The notes under the pieces are model-generated. The model did not search any database and had not been told where the DNA came from. It saw nothing but the letters and a program-made list of their open reading frames with translations. DNA of 64,000 bases from Diphasiastrum complanatum (taxonomy: Eukaryota; Streptophyta; Lycopodiopsida; Lycopodiales; Lycopodiaceae), in the NCBI GenBank assembly GCA_029204225.1, contig MU831573.1, positions 62,001 to 126,000 on the forward strand, written 5' to 3'. Both the position numbers and the translations under genes were made by a program. Of this stretch, positions 22,721 through 33,249 are shown one piece after another (the stretch's first letter is position 1; the number at the start of each line of letters is the position of its first letter).

Positions 22721-23812
22721 ATGAAAGTAACTTGGATTTATTTCATGTTCTTGGAGATTAGTTTGCTTGGAACTTTGGATAAGTTCAAACTTATTGTTAT
22801 TATCCAAGAGAAATCAATCAAGAATAAGGAGCAATCACAAAATGAAAATAGTTTCATTTATGCTCTCATGTCAACTTATGAAGAACCAATTTGCTTTGAA
22901 GAGATTTTTGTATCTAAAAGGTGGATTAAGGCAATACTAGTTAAGTGTGATGCCTTAAAAGATAGCAAAATATGTTTTCCTTGTAAACTTACATTAGTTA
23001 TGAAGTCAAGGAAATGGAAATGTCTTCATAATGTAGGATCTTTTGGTTTCAATAAGATCATGAATGATGTGTTCATTCATAAAGATGAAAATTGTAAGTT
23101 TTCAATCTTAAAGGCAAGTTGTAAACTTCTTATGAGAATAAGTGAAGCATCCAAAGTGGACACCTATATCCATAAGCAAGTAGTTAGCCTTATTGAGATG
23201 GAAATACCTTTTGATTTCAATATTAAAAAAATCATGCCAAGTTGTGGTGATTTTTGGACTTATGTTTCTAGCATAAGTAATCTTGATAATCATAGGAAGT
23301 GCATATTGTATGGGCATGGTTGTTATGATCATTATGAGACATGGAGATCTCGAATTTCCATAAAAAAGGAGCACCATGAAGAGGATCTTAAAGAGTCATC
23401 TCAAGGTTCAAGTGTGCCAAGGATTGAGGAGGAGAGACCTTCTCAAGTTGTGATTTCAAAAAAAATCTCAAGAAACATGGTTGAGCCCATGTGGCTCACA
23501 TTTCAAGGGAAAGAAGAGCATATTTCATGTAATATACATCTCATACTTACTTCTCTTATGTCATTTGATGAATCAATTTGCTTTAGTGAGATCATTGCAT
23601 CTCAAAATTGGAGTAAAGACATACTAGTTGAGTATGTAGTCTCTCTTGAGAACATAGATGATGTTCTTAAAAGGTTGAAATTGATTTTAAATCAATTAGA
23701 AAGCAAATGGCTACTTCATCAAATGTATGCTCTTGAATCATGCAAGAGCAAAAGTGATTTGTTCACTCATAGTTTGAAAATTTGTATTGAGGCAAATTAT
23801 AAACTCAGTTAA
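22721..23812 (+). CDS. Long ORF of unknown function in a non-autonomous LTR element
   Basis: A frame of 394 codons is open from 22628; its first ATG is 22721, giving 363 residues. The sequence contains an internal duplication. The block around ALMSTYEEPICFEEIF and KRWIKAILV (about 22858-23220) is repeated with changes as SLMSFDESICFSEIIA and NWSKDILVEY (from about 23550), each ending in a (K/E)A..KL.MR.SE segment. The EEP.CFEE....W..A.L pattern resembles the start of the copia RT domain (EP.SFEEA....W..AM), so the ORF may be a diverged, duplicated piece of pol; no catalytic RT motif is present. It follows a gag zinc knuckle and precedes a PPT and LTR. Staying open this long among dead elements is unusual. 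Confidence 0.55.
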   Translation: MKVTWIYFMFLEISLLGTLDKFKLIVIIQEKSIKNKEQSQNENSFIYALMSTYEEPICFEEIFVSKRWIKAILVKCDALKDSKICFPCKLTLVMKSRKWKCLHNVGSFGFNKIMNDVFIHKDENCKFSILKASCKLLMRISEASKVDTYIHKQVVSLIEMEIPFDFNIKKIMPSCGDFWTYVSSISNLDNHRKCILYGHGCYDHYETWRSRISIKKEHHEEDLKESSQGSSVPRIEEERPSQVVISKKISRNMVEPMWLTFQGKEEHISCNIHLILTSLMSFDESICFSEIIASQNWSKDILVEYVVSLENIDDVLKRLKLILNQLESKWLLHQMYALESCKSKSDLFTHSLKICIEANYKLS

Positions 23813-24198
23813 TGAGAGTAAGTGAATCATCTTCTAAAGACACTTATCTCCGTAATGAAGTATTTAGTCTCATTGGATCTGAGATTAACATGGTAAACAA
23901 GTATGAAGATATGATGCAAACACTTTGTTATTATAACATGCATAGTCTTGCCAATTTGGATCAGTCTAATTCTCTAGATCATGGTAACATGATGTTGGAT
24001 CTTTATGATCCTAATAAGTCAAGAAGAAATCTTTATTTCCTTGTGGAAGAGCATGCACATGAAGAAGGAACAAGCCTCAAGTTCAAGCATCTACATGAAA
24101 TTTGGAAGGAATCAATTTTGGAGGTGCTAGGATGTTGCAAAGCTCTCAAGTTCATCAAAGGTGTCAACATCAAAGAAGCACTATCATGGATATGGTGA
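23812..24198 (+). CDS. Continuation of the unknown ORF after a one-base shift
   Basis: The upstream stop and this ATG overlap (TAATG). The alignment of the two internal repeats runs straight across the junction (KLLMRISEASKVDTY against MRVSESSSKDTY), so this was once part of the same protein of about 500 residues. The remaining 128 codons include EVFSLIGSEINMVNKYEDM and end ALSWIW. No known domain is recognised. Confidence 0.5.
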   Translation: MRVSESSSKDTYLRNEVFSLIGSEINMVNKYEDMMQTLCYYNMHSLANLDQSNSLDHGNMMLDLYDPNKSRRNLYFLVEEHAHEEGTSLKFKHLHEIWKESILEVLGCCKALKFIKGVNIKEALSWIW

Positions 24199-24326
24199 TC
24201 TCGGATCAACATCAAGCTCATTGGTTGATCTTCACACCTTTTGAACCAGCAAAGACCAATTCAGCCCATGGAGTCAAGTTCAAGATCACTATGTTTTTTA
24301 TCAAGCTAGATTTTAGCTAGATTTTT

Positions 24327-25350
24327 GAGGAGGAGTGTGAAAAATGCAAAAATTATGCTTGGTCAAGGCCAAATCTATGTACATAGGATGATTACACATG
24401 TGTGGAGCACGTTCTCACATGTGAAATAAATGTACTTTTCATGTAGTACAATCATATAGCTTGTACATATAGTTTAAATCAAGTTCTATTGGCTAAAAAG
24501 GCCAAAATCATGTTTTTTAGGCATATGCCACAAGGCATCAATCTAGAGATTTCATGAAGCCACATCATGAGATTAGGTGTCAAATTCCATGTGTAGAGGT
24601 CTACTCACATGTGTGGAATAAGCTGAGGAAGTCAAATTTGCACTTCTAGAAGAGTTTTTCCTAGTTCTCTACATAGAAGAAAAATGGACCAAAAAAGCTC
24701 AAAATAGAAGGTTTTGTCCAAGTGTCAATTTTGCATGATGAATCATCACATGACAAAGCACTCTCACACATGTGAGATTAGAGGGATGATTAGTACCACG
24801 AGCTCCCATTTTTTGTATTTATAGAGCCATATTTGGCCATAATCATCAATCAACACCAATCTTGGTTTTGGAGGCAATTCTTGTCAATTTCATCATTTGT
24901 CTTTATTTTTCTTGATAGTTTTGAGTTCCTCTCACATTGTACTTTGATTTCAGGCTGGAGTCTGTACTCTGATAGGTCTCACACATGTGAAACCAGCAAG
25001 TACAATTCCCTTTCATTTATGATTGTTCTTGTTAGATTTTCTCATCTGAATTTGATCTAGATTGATCTAAATCTTGTGTAGATTGATAGATCAATTGTAT
25101 CTAACATCCAAACACTCGTGGATAGTTTTGGATCCATTCTTGGTCCAATTTTGCATATTTCCACACATGTCTCACACACCTCATATAGATCTCTCACTCG
25201 TGCAATCTTTCAAGAATACATGAAGCACGATACTTGAAATTCTCAACTCTTGAAGGCTCTCTCAACATGAGATTGAGAGAATGATACATACAAACATGTT
25301 TTAAAAAAAAAACATCTTCAATACTAGATAGACTTCCTCATTATGAACTT
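24327..25350 (+). mobile_element. Polypurine tract and 3' LTR of the non-autonomous element
   Basis: The purine run GAGGAGGAG (24327-24335) is followed by TGTGAAAAATGC, a typical PPT-LTR junction. The LTR is marked by repeated CACATGTG palindromes (about 24400, 24610, 24770 and 24985), which could be regulatory motifs. The 3' end is uncertain; I place it around 25350 because the recurrent motifs stop there. Confidence 0.5.
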
Positions 25351-25670
25351 CATGAAGAAATGTCAAGAACCACACCCACACATAACCAACAAACATATGC
25401 CACTCTTTTTGAAGTTTGAATAGTTAGGGAGGTAGAAATGGGCCAATAGGATTTTGAGGCCAAGGCCCTCCTCTCCATTATAAATAGGAGCAAACTCGAG
25501 TTGCTCCTCATGTTTTTCATCTTCATTCTAATACAAGCAGATTGGTTCTCTTATGGAATGGACTTGTGAATGTCCTTGCTCTCTAACTCTATTCCTCCAT
25601 CTCTCATGCTTTTGTTGTATTTGCTAATTGTTGGATCTGAATGTTATTGGAATTGCTATTTCTTATGCTT

Positions 25671-25675
<5 letters not shown>

Positions 25676-25715
<40 letters not shown>
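25676..25715. repeat. (GA)n microsatellite, 40 bp
   Basis: A pure GA tract. The flanking 25351-25675 and 25716-25909 hold no recognisable gene. Confidence 0.97.
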
Positions 25716-25717
<2 letters not shown>

Positions 25718-25909
25718 AGCTATTATCATTATGGATTTTAGGGTTAATGGATGTAGTGTTAATGGACGTTAGAGTTAGATGTGGATATTCTATACTTGTT
25801 GAAATCTGAGATATGCTATCGCTCTCATGGAATCGAACCTCCGTGTGACAACTAACTTCATCTCCTTGATGCTTGTGTGCTTGGATTTTGAGTTGAGGTT
25901 AGGATAGGA

Positions 25910-26271
25910 AATTGAGCCACTACAAGCAGACTCGAATGTATATTTCAAGTTTGTATCGAATTTCTTCATCATCATCACTCTCTATGTGGATGACACACTA
26001 TTATTCAGTAACGATCTGAATCTGATGAAGGAAACAAAATGCATGCTGGCCAAGGAGTACAAAATGACTGATATGGGTCCAGCCCACTATTATCTTGGAA
26101 TCGAAAAATTTTGAATTCGATTCAGCCATCTGATTTTCATCAGCCAGCAGAGATATCTCACAAACGTGTTGAAAAAGTATAGAATGGCCAACTGCAAACC
26201 AAGTCTCTTTCCACTTGACCCTGGATTGAAGTTGTCAAAAGAACAATCAGTTAGAATTAAAGTAGAATCAC
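25910..26271 (+). pseudogene. Element A (copia), left half: RT C-terminal part
   Basis: Starting at QADSNVYF, the frame carries the RT active site (LYVDDTLLFSNDL), MTDMGPAHYYLGIE and the start of the RT-RNase H linker (MANCKPSLFPLDPGLKLSKE). The same residues occur in the minus-strand remnant at 2.0-4.1 kb, which gives the expected continuation. That continuation (EEIKQYLFHSIIGSLMY) is found 5.6 kb away at 31879. The gap is filled by element B. Confidence 0.88.
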
Positions 26272-26511
26272 TGTGTTACTGTATTGTGGGTCCTATCAAT
26301 GGATAATGATCAGTTGGCCTCGCCACGAGGCAAGTGCGTCCCGCCAACGACAACTTGGGTCATGCATGGGTTGCCTGAGTGAACAACTATATGTACAGTG
26401 TAATTTCATTTTCAGAAATACAGTTGCTATGTGAGCTTGTTGTGGAGAGTGTTTCATGTTTGTGTTGCTGTGTAGCATGATCTGTGTTCCTGTGCAAAGC
26501 AAATTCTAAGT

Positions 26512-26522
26512 TGGTATCAGAG
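26512..26522 (+). other. Copia primer-binding site of element B
   Basis: TGGTATCAGAG matches the standard initiator tRNA-Met PBS. The preceding bases (26272-26510) are taken as the 5' LTR, although a clear CA end is missing. Confidence 0.85.
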
Positions 26523-27823
26523 TCGTACAGGGAGTGTACAAAGTACAGCATCGCTGTTGAAGAGAGCTTCGGGAGAACTGTCTTCTGAGAGTTCGAGGTT
26601 TATGGAGGGTTGAAGACGGAAAGAGAAGCACTAGAGCACGGTTTCTAATTTGTAGAGGCTTATTAAGCTCAGCAGAGGGATTATTAGCCTGTGCATAGCA
26701 TCAGACAGGGAAACATTTGGTGAAAAATTTACAATTTTGAAGCTAGCTAAAAATTGAAACCGGGCTTGGGGTTACGGTTTTTATACATAACTTGTGATTT
26801 CTTCGCTGTTTGTGCACCGTTTTGGATGCCGTAAGGACAGGGAGGAAGCTAATCACATTGTCAACCAGCCATGGAGAGATTCTGAGGTTTATGTCAGAGA
26901 TTTGTCTCTAGATAGTTAACCTAGCATATTTGCAGTAAAAAGGTGAAAAAAGCCACTTTGTCAAGTTGAGCTAAAATCACCGTTTCTCTACAGAATTTCT
27001 TGAGTGAACACTCTATAGTCTTGGAATCAGTAGGGTGACCCTGCTCCAGGCCTAAGATCGTGCTCAAAACGATCCACAGGCGAGTTAGATCAAACAATTT
27101 TGAGAGTGGGGAGGCGCGGCAGCAGACAGGGAGGTCGCGGGCTGTTCGCGCGCCCAACGCGATGGATACTGTAGTGTCTCGAAGACCATAGCGACTGTAG
27201 GAGTGCGGTTCAATGCCCAGATGCAGTTTGGACCTTTGGATGCGGTGTCAAATGCATCGACGGTCCAAAACTTGTGTGGGAGAGCAATTTGGACCACAAG
27301 ATTTGGTTCAGCCATTGGATGAGCTTTGAATAGGGCCCTGAAGAAGTGAAGTGCATTCTAGCCTTCAACTTCATTAAAAATTTTCATACTGGAAGTTGAG
27401 TTGGGTCCCTTCACAAGTGAAGAGTGAAGTTTCTTCAAGGTGAAGAAACAGCTCAAAAACTAGAAAAGTCCCTATTTTTGGGTCCTTTGCCCATTTTGAC
27501 CCAAACGAAAGGCTATAATCTCCAAACGAAGGGCACCCAGACTGTACTTGCAAGTACAGTACAGCAAAATAGAGTGATTGCAACGGAGAAAGTGTTTGGA
27601 GTACGCCAGAAGTGATTTCACCATTCTACTAGGCACGTTGTTGGGAGTTGACGACTAAGTGCATTTCGGAAGGCGACGCCGATTTGGCTTTCAAATTGGT
27701 GGAAAAGTGACAAGTGGCCTGGTAAGGGAAAAAGTGTAAGTCATTATTTTCAACTTCTGACATCATTGTTGGCCTCGGCATACTGTTCTCAACCTAAGGC
27801 AGAAGTTTCAAGCAGTTTTGCGA
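26523..27823 (+). other. Element B leader between PBS and gag
   Basis: About 1.3 kb without convincing coding sequence. This is the 5' untranslated part of the element, unusually long for copia; an additional insertion within it cannot be excluded. Confidence 0.6.
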
Positions 27824-28735
27824 TGGCAAACATGGGAGAGTCCATTTTGAGTGAAAGTAGCAAATTGGACGGGATTTCCACTATGCAGTGTGGAAATTCA
27901 AAATGAAAAATATATTTAGATGGAGAAAGACGTGTGGGAAGTCATCGTAGGTGATGAGAGAAGGCCGCCAAATGAAGCAGACATCAAAGTGTTCGACAAA
28001 AAGATGAGGAAAGCTTTGACCTTCATTAACTTGTCAGTGATGGATCACATCATTACCCACATTTGTGATGCTATTACACCCAGACAGGCATGGGATGTGC
28101 TAAAGGAGCAGTTTGAGACGTCAAATCCGTCAAGAATCATGTTTCTGAAGTCAAAGTTGAATAGTGCCCGCATGGAGCAAGGAGAGCACATTCAGACGTA
28201 CATGACCAGAATCAAGACAATGACAGATGAACTACATTCTATTGGTGAGCGCATACGGATGTGGAGTTGGTGCACAATGCATTGTGCGGCATTGCAGAAC
28301 CCTATCAGATGTTTGTGAGCGGAATAGCATCAAGAGAAAGATTGCCAACCTTTGACGATCTCACAGGAATATTGATGCAGGAATAGCAACGGCGAGAAAT
28401 GGTGAAAGCTAGACGTTAAAATACTAACGATCAGGCACTTGCGACACGCCAAAAACAAGGCAAGGACAAGGGCAAGAAGAAGTCTAAGCAGCAATTTGCC
28501 AAGTCTCAGGAGGATGAGGGATCTTCTAGTAAAACTAAGAAAAAAGACAAGTGCTTCCATTGTGGTAAAAAGGGCCATTGGAAAAGTGAATGTCGCAAAT
28601 TCCTGGCAGAACAAGGCAAGGAGAAACCAAAACAAGCAGGTAACCTTGTCGATGAGGGTGAGATTGAAGACTCTAGCATCTTCATATCTGCATTGTCATC
28701 TAATCAAGATGGTATATTGACTCAGGAGCCAAAGA
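27824..28735 (+). pseudogene. Element B gag and zinc knuckle
   Basis: Gag starts at ATG 27824 (MANMGESILSESSKLDG). It then shifts frame into EKDVWEVIVGDERRPPNEAD, ITHICDAITPRQAWDVLKEQ and FLKSKLNSARMEQGEHIQTY, the standard copia gag helices. A frameshift near 28250 leads to the Lys-rich part and a perfect CCHC knuckle, CFHCGKKGHWKSEC, at about 28555. Stops near 27894, 28386 and 28420 disable it. The knuckle packages the element RNA in related elements. Confidence 0.9.
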
Positions 28736-28738
28736 CAC

Positions 28739-29888
28739 ATGACAGGTAACAAGAATTGGTTCAGTAGTTTGAAGGTGTTGGATAATGGAACATCTGTTTC
28801 ACAAGCAAATGGTGAGGTGTGCAAGATCAAGGGGATAGGCACCGTTTCAATCCAACTACCTGATGGCGAAAGCAGGATGATCAGGAAGGTACTTTACGTA
28901 CCAGGTTTGAAGAAAAATCTACTTTCTGTTGGAGTCATTACTGATCAAAAGTTGAAAGTAGAATTCGCCCATGATCGTTGCTTTGTGAAGGATGTGAACC
29001 AAAAGTTCAAAGTTATTGCGGATGGAGTAAGAGAGCCCAATACAAAATTGTACAGGTTGAATGCTACAATCAAGAGGCAACATGGACTTGTATCGTCCAT
29101 TCCATCGCAAACTGAGTTGTGGCATAAGAGACTTGGTCACTTGAACTTGGGAAGCCTCAGTTTGATGAGAAAATTGGAGATGGTAACAGGATTGCCTACC
29201 ATAGAAGATCACTTGAAATCGATGTGCAAATCTTGTGTATATGGGAAGGAGCATCGAGAGAAGTTCAATAAAGGGGGTGCTGCAAGAGCAAAGAACATCC
29301 TGGATCTAATCCACACAGATTTATGCGGGCCTATGAGGACCATGTCCTTAGGTAAAGCCTTCTATTTCATGACCTTTATTGATGATATGTCACGACACGT
29401 GGATCTACTTCTTGAAAAAGAAATCAGATGCATTTGATAACTTCAAGAGCTTCAAAGCATTGGTCGAAAATCAGACAGGTAGGAAGATCAAAGTCCTAAG
29501 ATCAGATAGTGGAGGTGAGTACAAGTCTAATTACTTCATTGATCTTTGTGGTCAATGTGGGATAAAAAGACAATTTACACAAGCTCATACTCATGCTCTC
29601 AATGGTGTGGCTGAGCGCAAGAATCGTACGATTGTGAAAAGTGCCAGATCTATGCTAGCTGAGATGAAACTACTAAGAGATTTTTGGTCAGAAGCATGTA
29701 GCTTGGCAGTCTATCTTCAAAATAGAAGTCCTACCATTGCCATACCAAAGATAACACCTGAGGAAGCATTCACGAAGAAGAAGCCAAAGATGAACCACTT
29801 GCGAATCTTTGGAAGTAAGGCCTTTGTACACATTCCTAAGGAAGAGAGATGTAAACTTGATGTAAAAGCTATCAAGATGATCTTGTGA
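28739..29888 (+). pseudogene. Element B protease end, GAG-pre-integrase and integrase
   Basis: After a damaged protease active site (DSGAKDT, about 28722-28740) the frame reads KVLYVPGLKKNLLSVG, then GAG-pre-integrase (LWHKRLGHLNLGSLSLM), then the Cys pair (CKSCVYGKEHREKF) and the DDE core: HTDLCGPM, LRSDSGGEY, and NGVAERKNRTIVKSARSML, which holds the catalytic Glu. A frameshift at about 29395 splits the core, and a small deletion near 29880 removes the FVGYS motif. Confidence 0.92.
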
Positions 29889-31127
29889 AGGGCTATAGAT
29901 GTTTTGATCCAGTGGAAAACAAAATCCATATAAGCCGTGATGTTATCTTTGATGAATCCAAGATGTATGAAGACGAGGATGCTGAGAAGATAGACACATC
30001 CAGTGGGAAAGATGGTATAGTGAGGATACCACCTAATAATGATCCATTCATTGACCTTTCGAGTGATGAACATGAGGATACATCTCAAGATACTACTACT
30101 CAACCTCAAGAAACAGGTTGGAGAGGTAGGGACAAACCTTTTGGTGAAAAAAGGATTGAAGTTGCAGGTGACAAACGCAAGGAGAAGGATGTACCGTGGG
30201 ATACATTTTCACCAGGAAGCCGATCACTTGACAGGAAGCTCCCTAAGTGGTTTGAGAGATTGTTGGAGAGCCGTGACATAGATGACTTTCCAGGATCATC
30301 TAACCAGGGAGAGCTACGAAGATCAACAAGAGAGAAGATACTACCTGAAAGGTATGAAGCAAATTATGCTCTCTTATCTAGCATTATTCAAAGCAAAGAA
30401 CCTTCGACTATGGTGAAGCGAAGGATGATGACATTTGGGTCAAGGCCAGGGGAGAGGAGATGGAGTCAATTGCTAAGCATAGCACATGGGACTTAGTAGA
30501 ACCACCGGTTGGCAAGAAACCCATTGGTTGCAAATGGGTATACAGGACTAAGTACCATGCAGATGGAAGTATAGCAAAGCACAAAGCAAGATTGGTGATC
30601 AAAGGGTATGCACAAAATAAAGGCATCGACTATGAGGAGACCTTTGCGTCGGTTTGTAAGTGGAATACTCTACGTCTACTTATTGCTTTAGCTTCACATT
30701 TTAGTTGGCCTTTGCATCAGATGGATGTGAAAGCTGCTTTTCTAAATGGTGAGTTAGAAGAAGAAGTGTTCATGGATCAACCTGAAGGCTTTGTAACGAA
30801 GGGACAAAAAAATAAAGTATGTCGCTTGAAGAAAGCTCTTTATGGTCTTAAACAAGCACCACGTGCGTGGTATAGTAGGATTGATGCCTACTTTCGTTCA
30901 AAGGGGATGGTGAGAACACATTATGATCCAAATCTATATGTCTTATGCTTTGATGGTATGGTTGCTTTGATTGCTCTTTATGTTGATGACTTGATTATTA
31001 TGGGAAATAATCAAGAGATGATAGACACGATTAAGAAAGACCTCATGGAACAACTCGAGATAACAGATCTCAGCTTGATGCATTACTGCCTTGGAGTAGA
31101 AGTGTGGCAAAAAGGTAGAAAGCTTTG
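29885..31127 (+). pseudogene. Element B reverse transcriptase
   Basis: From the linker (KGYRCFDPVENKIHISRDVI) the frame continues to a shift near 30410 and into RT: WDLVEPPVGKKPIGCKWVY, HQMDVKAAFLNGELEEEVF, KKALYGLKQAPRAWY and the catalytic box LYVDDLIIMG at about 30979. RT is open from 30460 to 31128. It breaks off after HYCLGVEVWQKGR at an AAAGCTTT palindrome, where the rest of pol continues on the opposite strand. Confidence 0.93.
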
Positions 31128-31878
31128 ATCTAAACTTATCAAACTTTTCTCCAGTAAGTGGCTTAGTGAAAATATCAGCTAGTTGTTCTTCTGTGCTACA
31201 ATGAACAACATGAATTTCACAACTCAGCAGTCTCTCACGTATGAAGTGATACTAAATCTCAATGTGTTTAGTTCTCACATGGAACACTGGATTCTTTGCT
31301 AGCTGAATGCCACTTTGACTGTCGCTATGTAAAGTCGTGGGATTTTTCTGCTTCATGCCAATTTCTTCCAAGATTTGTCTCAACCATTTAGCTTTTTGTG
31401 CTGCACTACACAATGCCTTATACTCTGCTTCTGTGGTGGAAAGAGCAATTGTACTTTGCTTCTTACTAGACCAGGAAAAGCAACTACCACAAAATTGGAA
31501 TACATACCCTGTGGTGGATCTACGAGCATCATAGTCACCTCCCCAATCCGCATCCACATAGCCACACAACTCAAGTAAACCATCATGCTTCCTGTAAATC
31601 AAGCCATACTCTGAAGTGCCTTTCACATAACGCAAAATGCGTTTAACTGCCTTCCAATGCGTTTCCGTTAGTGTTGCCATAAACTGACTTACAATGCCAA
31701 CAACATAGCATATATCTGGTCTAGTCGTGGTAAGGTAAATCAAGCTCCCTACTAACTGTCTATATAGCATAGCATCAAATGACTGTGACTCATCAAGCTT
31801 AGAAAGGTTTTTACCTGGTTCAATAGGAGTGTTTACTGGTTTGCAATCCTGCAACCTAAACCTGTGTAGTAACTCTTT
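31128..31878 (-). pseudogene. Element B RT end and RNase H, inverted
   Basis: On the minus strand the frame starts KELLHRFRLQDCKPVNTP, which is exactly what should follow EVWQKGR about ten residues later in a copia protein. It goes on through LVGSLIYLTTTRPDICYVV and RNase H (CGYVDADWGGDYDARRSTTG, STTEAEYKAL, HSDSQSGIQLAKNP). It ends EQLADIFTKPLTGEKFDKF followed by RSKL at the AAAGCTTT junction. The continuous match across strands indicates an inversion within one element rather than a separate insertion. One stop (HIEI stop YHF) is present. Confidence 0.88.
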
Positions 31879-32550
31879 GAGGAGATAAAGCAATATCTGT
31901 TTCACTCCATCATCGGCTCACTGATGTATGCAATGATTTGCACTCGACCCAACATTGATATTTGATCAGTTCACTCAGCCGATTCCTATCGAATCCAAGT
32001 CTAACCCATTGGAAAGTGATCACAAAGGTCATGAAATACATCTAGGCAACCAAACATCTTAGCATTTGTGATGGAGGCATGCAACCTACCAAGATACTTG
32101 AAGGGATACACAGATGCGGATTGGGTGGGGGATATCGATACCAGAAGATTGACTTCTGGATTTGTATTTTTTTACAATCAAGGCCCGATCTCCTAGAACA
32201 GGCATTATCATCAACTGAAACAGAGTACACTTCTGTCGCGGATGCTACAAAGGAGGCAATTTGGCTGAGGCACCTGCTAGCAGAAATCAACCTTGCAGAA
32301 TCACATCCAACGACCATCTTTTGTGACAACCAAAGCAGCATAGCTCTCTCTCTAAATCCGATATTTCATTCTCGAAGCAAACATATCGAAATCAGATATC
32401 ACTATTTAAGAGAGAAAGTGCAAAGCAAGGAGGTATCCTTAGTGTACTGCAGAACAGAATCAATGGGAGAAAATTATTTCACAAAGACTCTATCAAAGGA
32501 GCAGCACTTTAGATTCAACGACATGTTGAATCTAAAATTCAAAAGTTTTT
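31879..32550 (+). pseudogene. Element A (copia), right half: RT end and RNase H
   Basis: The frame resumes at EEIKQYLFHSIIGSLMYAMI, the direct continuation of the left half. It runs through a decayed segment to YTDADWVGDIDTRRLTSGF and an open RNase H C-terminus (SSTETEYTSVADATKEAIWL, FCDNQSSIALSLNPIFHSRS), ending NLKFKSF and a stop at 32552. A short deletion precedes YTDADW. Confidence 0.9.
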
Positions 32551-32562
32551 AGGATCCACATT

Positions 32563-33137
32563 AAGGGAGAGTGTTGGAATTTGATGCTCAGCCTCAAATC
32601 CATTCCATAATGTGCATCCCGAAAAACCAGAAACAAAAGGCTCGAATTTTTGAGCAGAGGATCGAAAAATTCAGGATTTAATTTTCTAGAATTCTTCGAT
32701 ATCGGATTGACTCAAAAAATTCTATATTTTTGTGTAAGTATTATATGAGTCATTGTACATTTTTTGATACTTGTAAATTTTGATACTGTCGGAAATGACC
32801 CAACGACTTCGCGTTGATAGTCCGCCCACTTTGTACATGCATTAACTATAATGAGACAGTTGTAATAACTGCAACAAAAGGTAGTTGTAGATATTTTGTA
32901 GGATATCAATCCTAGAATCTTCATCCAAAGACTTCTTCTGATTATTCAAGTTTCTGTAAGCATAATTATCACTCTCAACGACTGTAAGCTGAAGTTATCA
33001 CTTCAAGCATTGTACTCACTGTTTGATATTAATCAGAGTGCAAATTTTCAGTCCTACTATAGTATCATTTCATTGGCATTTGTCTGAATCATTCAGTTTG
33101 AATATTCTGCTGTTGTTTGTGGCATTTTCGACCCTAC
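32563..33137 (+). mobile_element. Element A polypurine tract and 3' LTR
   Basis: AAGGGAGAG (32563-32571) precedes TGTTGGAATTTGATGC, the LTR start. The LTR is AT-rich and ends at about 33137 (CCCTACA). No second LTR is present in the window, so the end is approximate. Confidence 0.65.
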
Positions 33138-33249
33138 ACGCACCCGCTGACTAACCTCTCGATTTTCGACAATATAGCCCCCCCCCCTTTCCCTCCAAAT
33201 TTGGGAAACATAGATGCTAGGTATCAGATTGACTAAAAAAGACATTATA

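Larger units (their letters stand above)
26272..31878 (+). mobile_element. Element B: copia element nested in element A, 3' part inverted
   Basis: The insertion comprises a short 5' LTR or LTR remnant (26272 to about 26510), a PBS, a 1.3-kb leader, gag and pol on the plus strand to 31127, and then the last third of pol on the minus strand (31128-31878). No 3' LTR is left before element A resumes at 31879. Both flanks are sequences of element A that are adjacent in the uninterrupted copy at 2.0-4.1 kb, which proves nesting. Confidence 0.85.

Noticed and set aside
26272-31878. LINE-style twin priming as the cause of the element B inversion
   Set aside because: Twin priming inverts the 5' part and leaves the 3' end in sense; here the 5' part is in sense and the 3' part is inverted.
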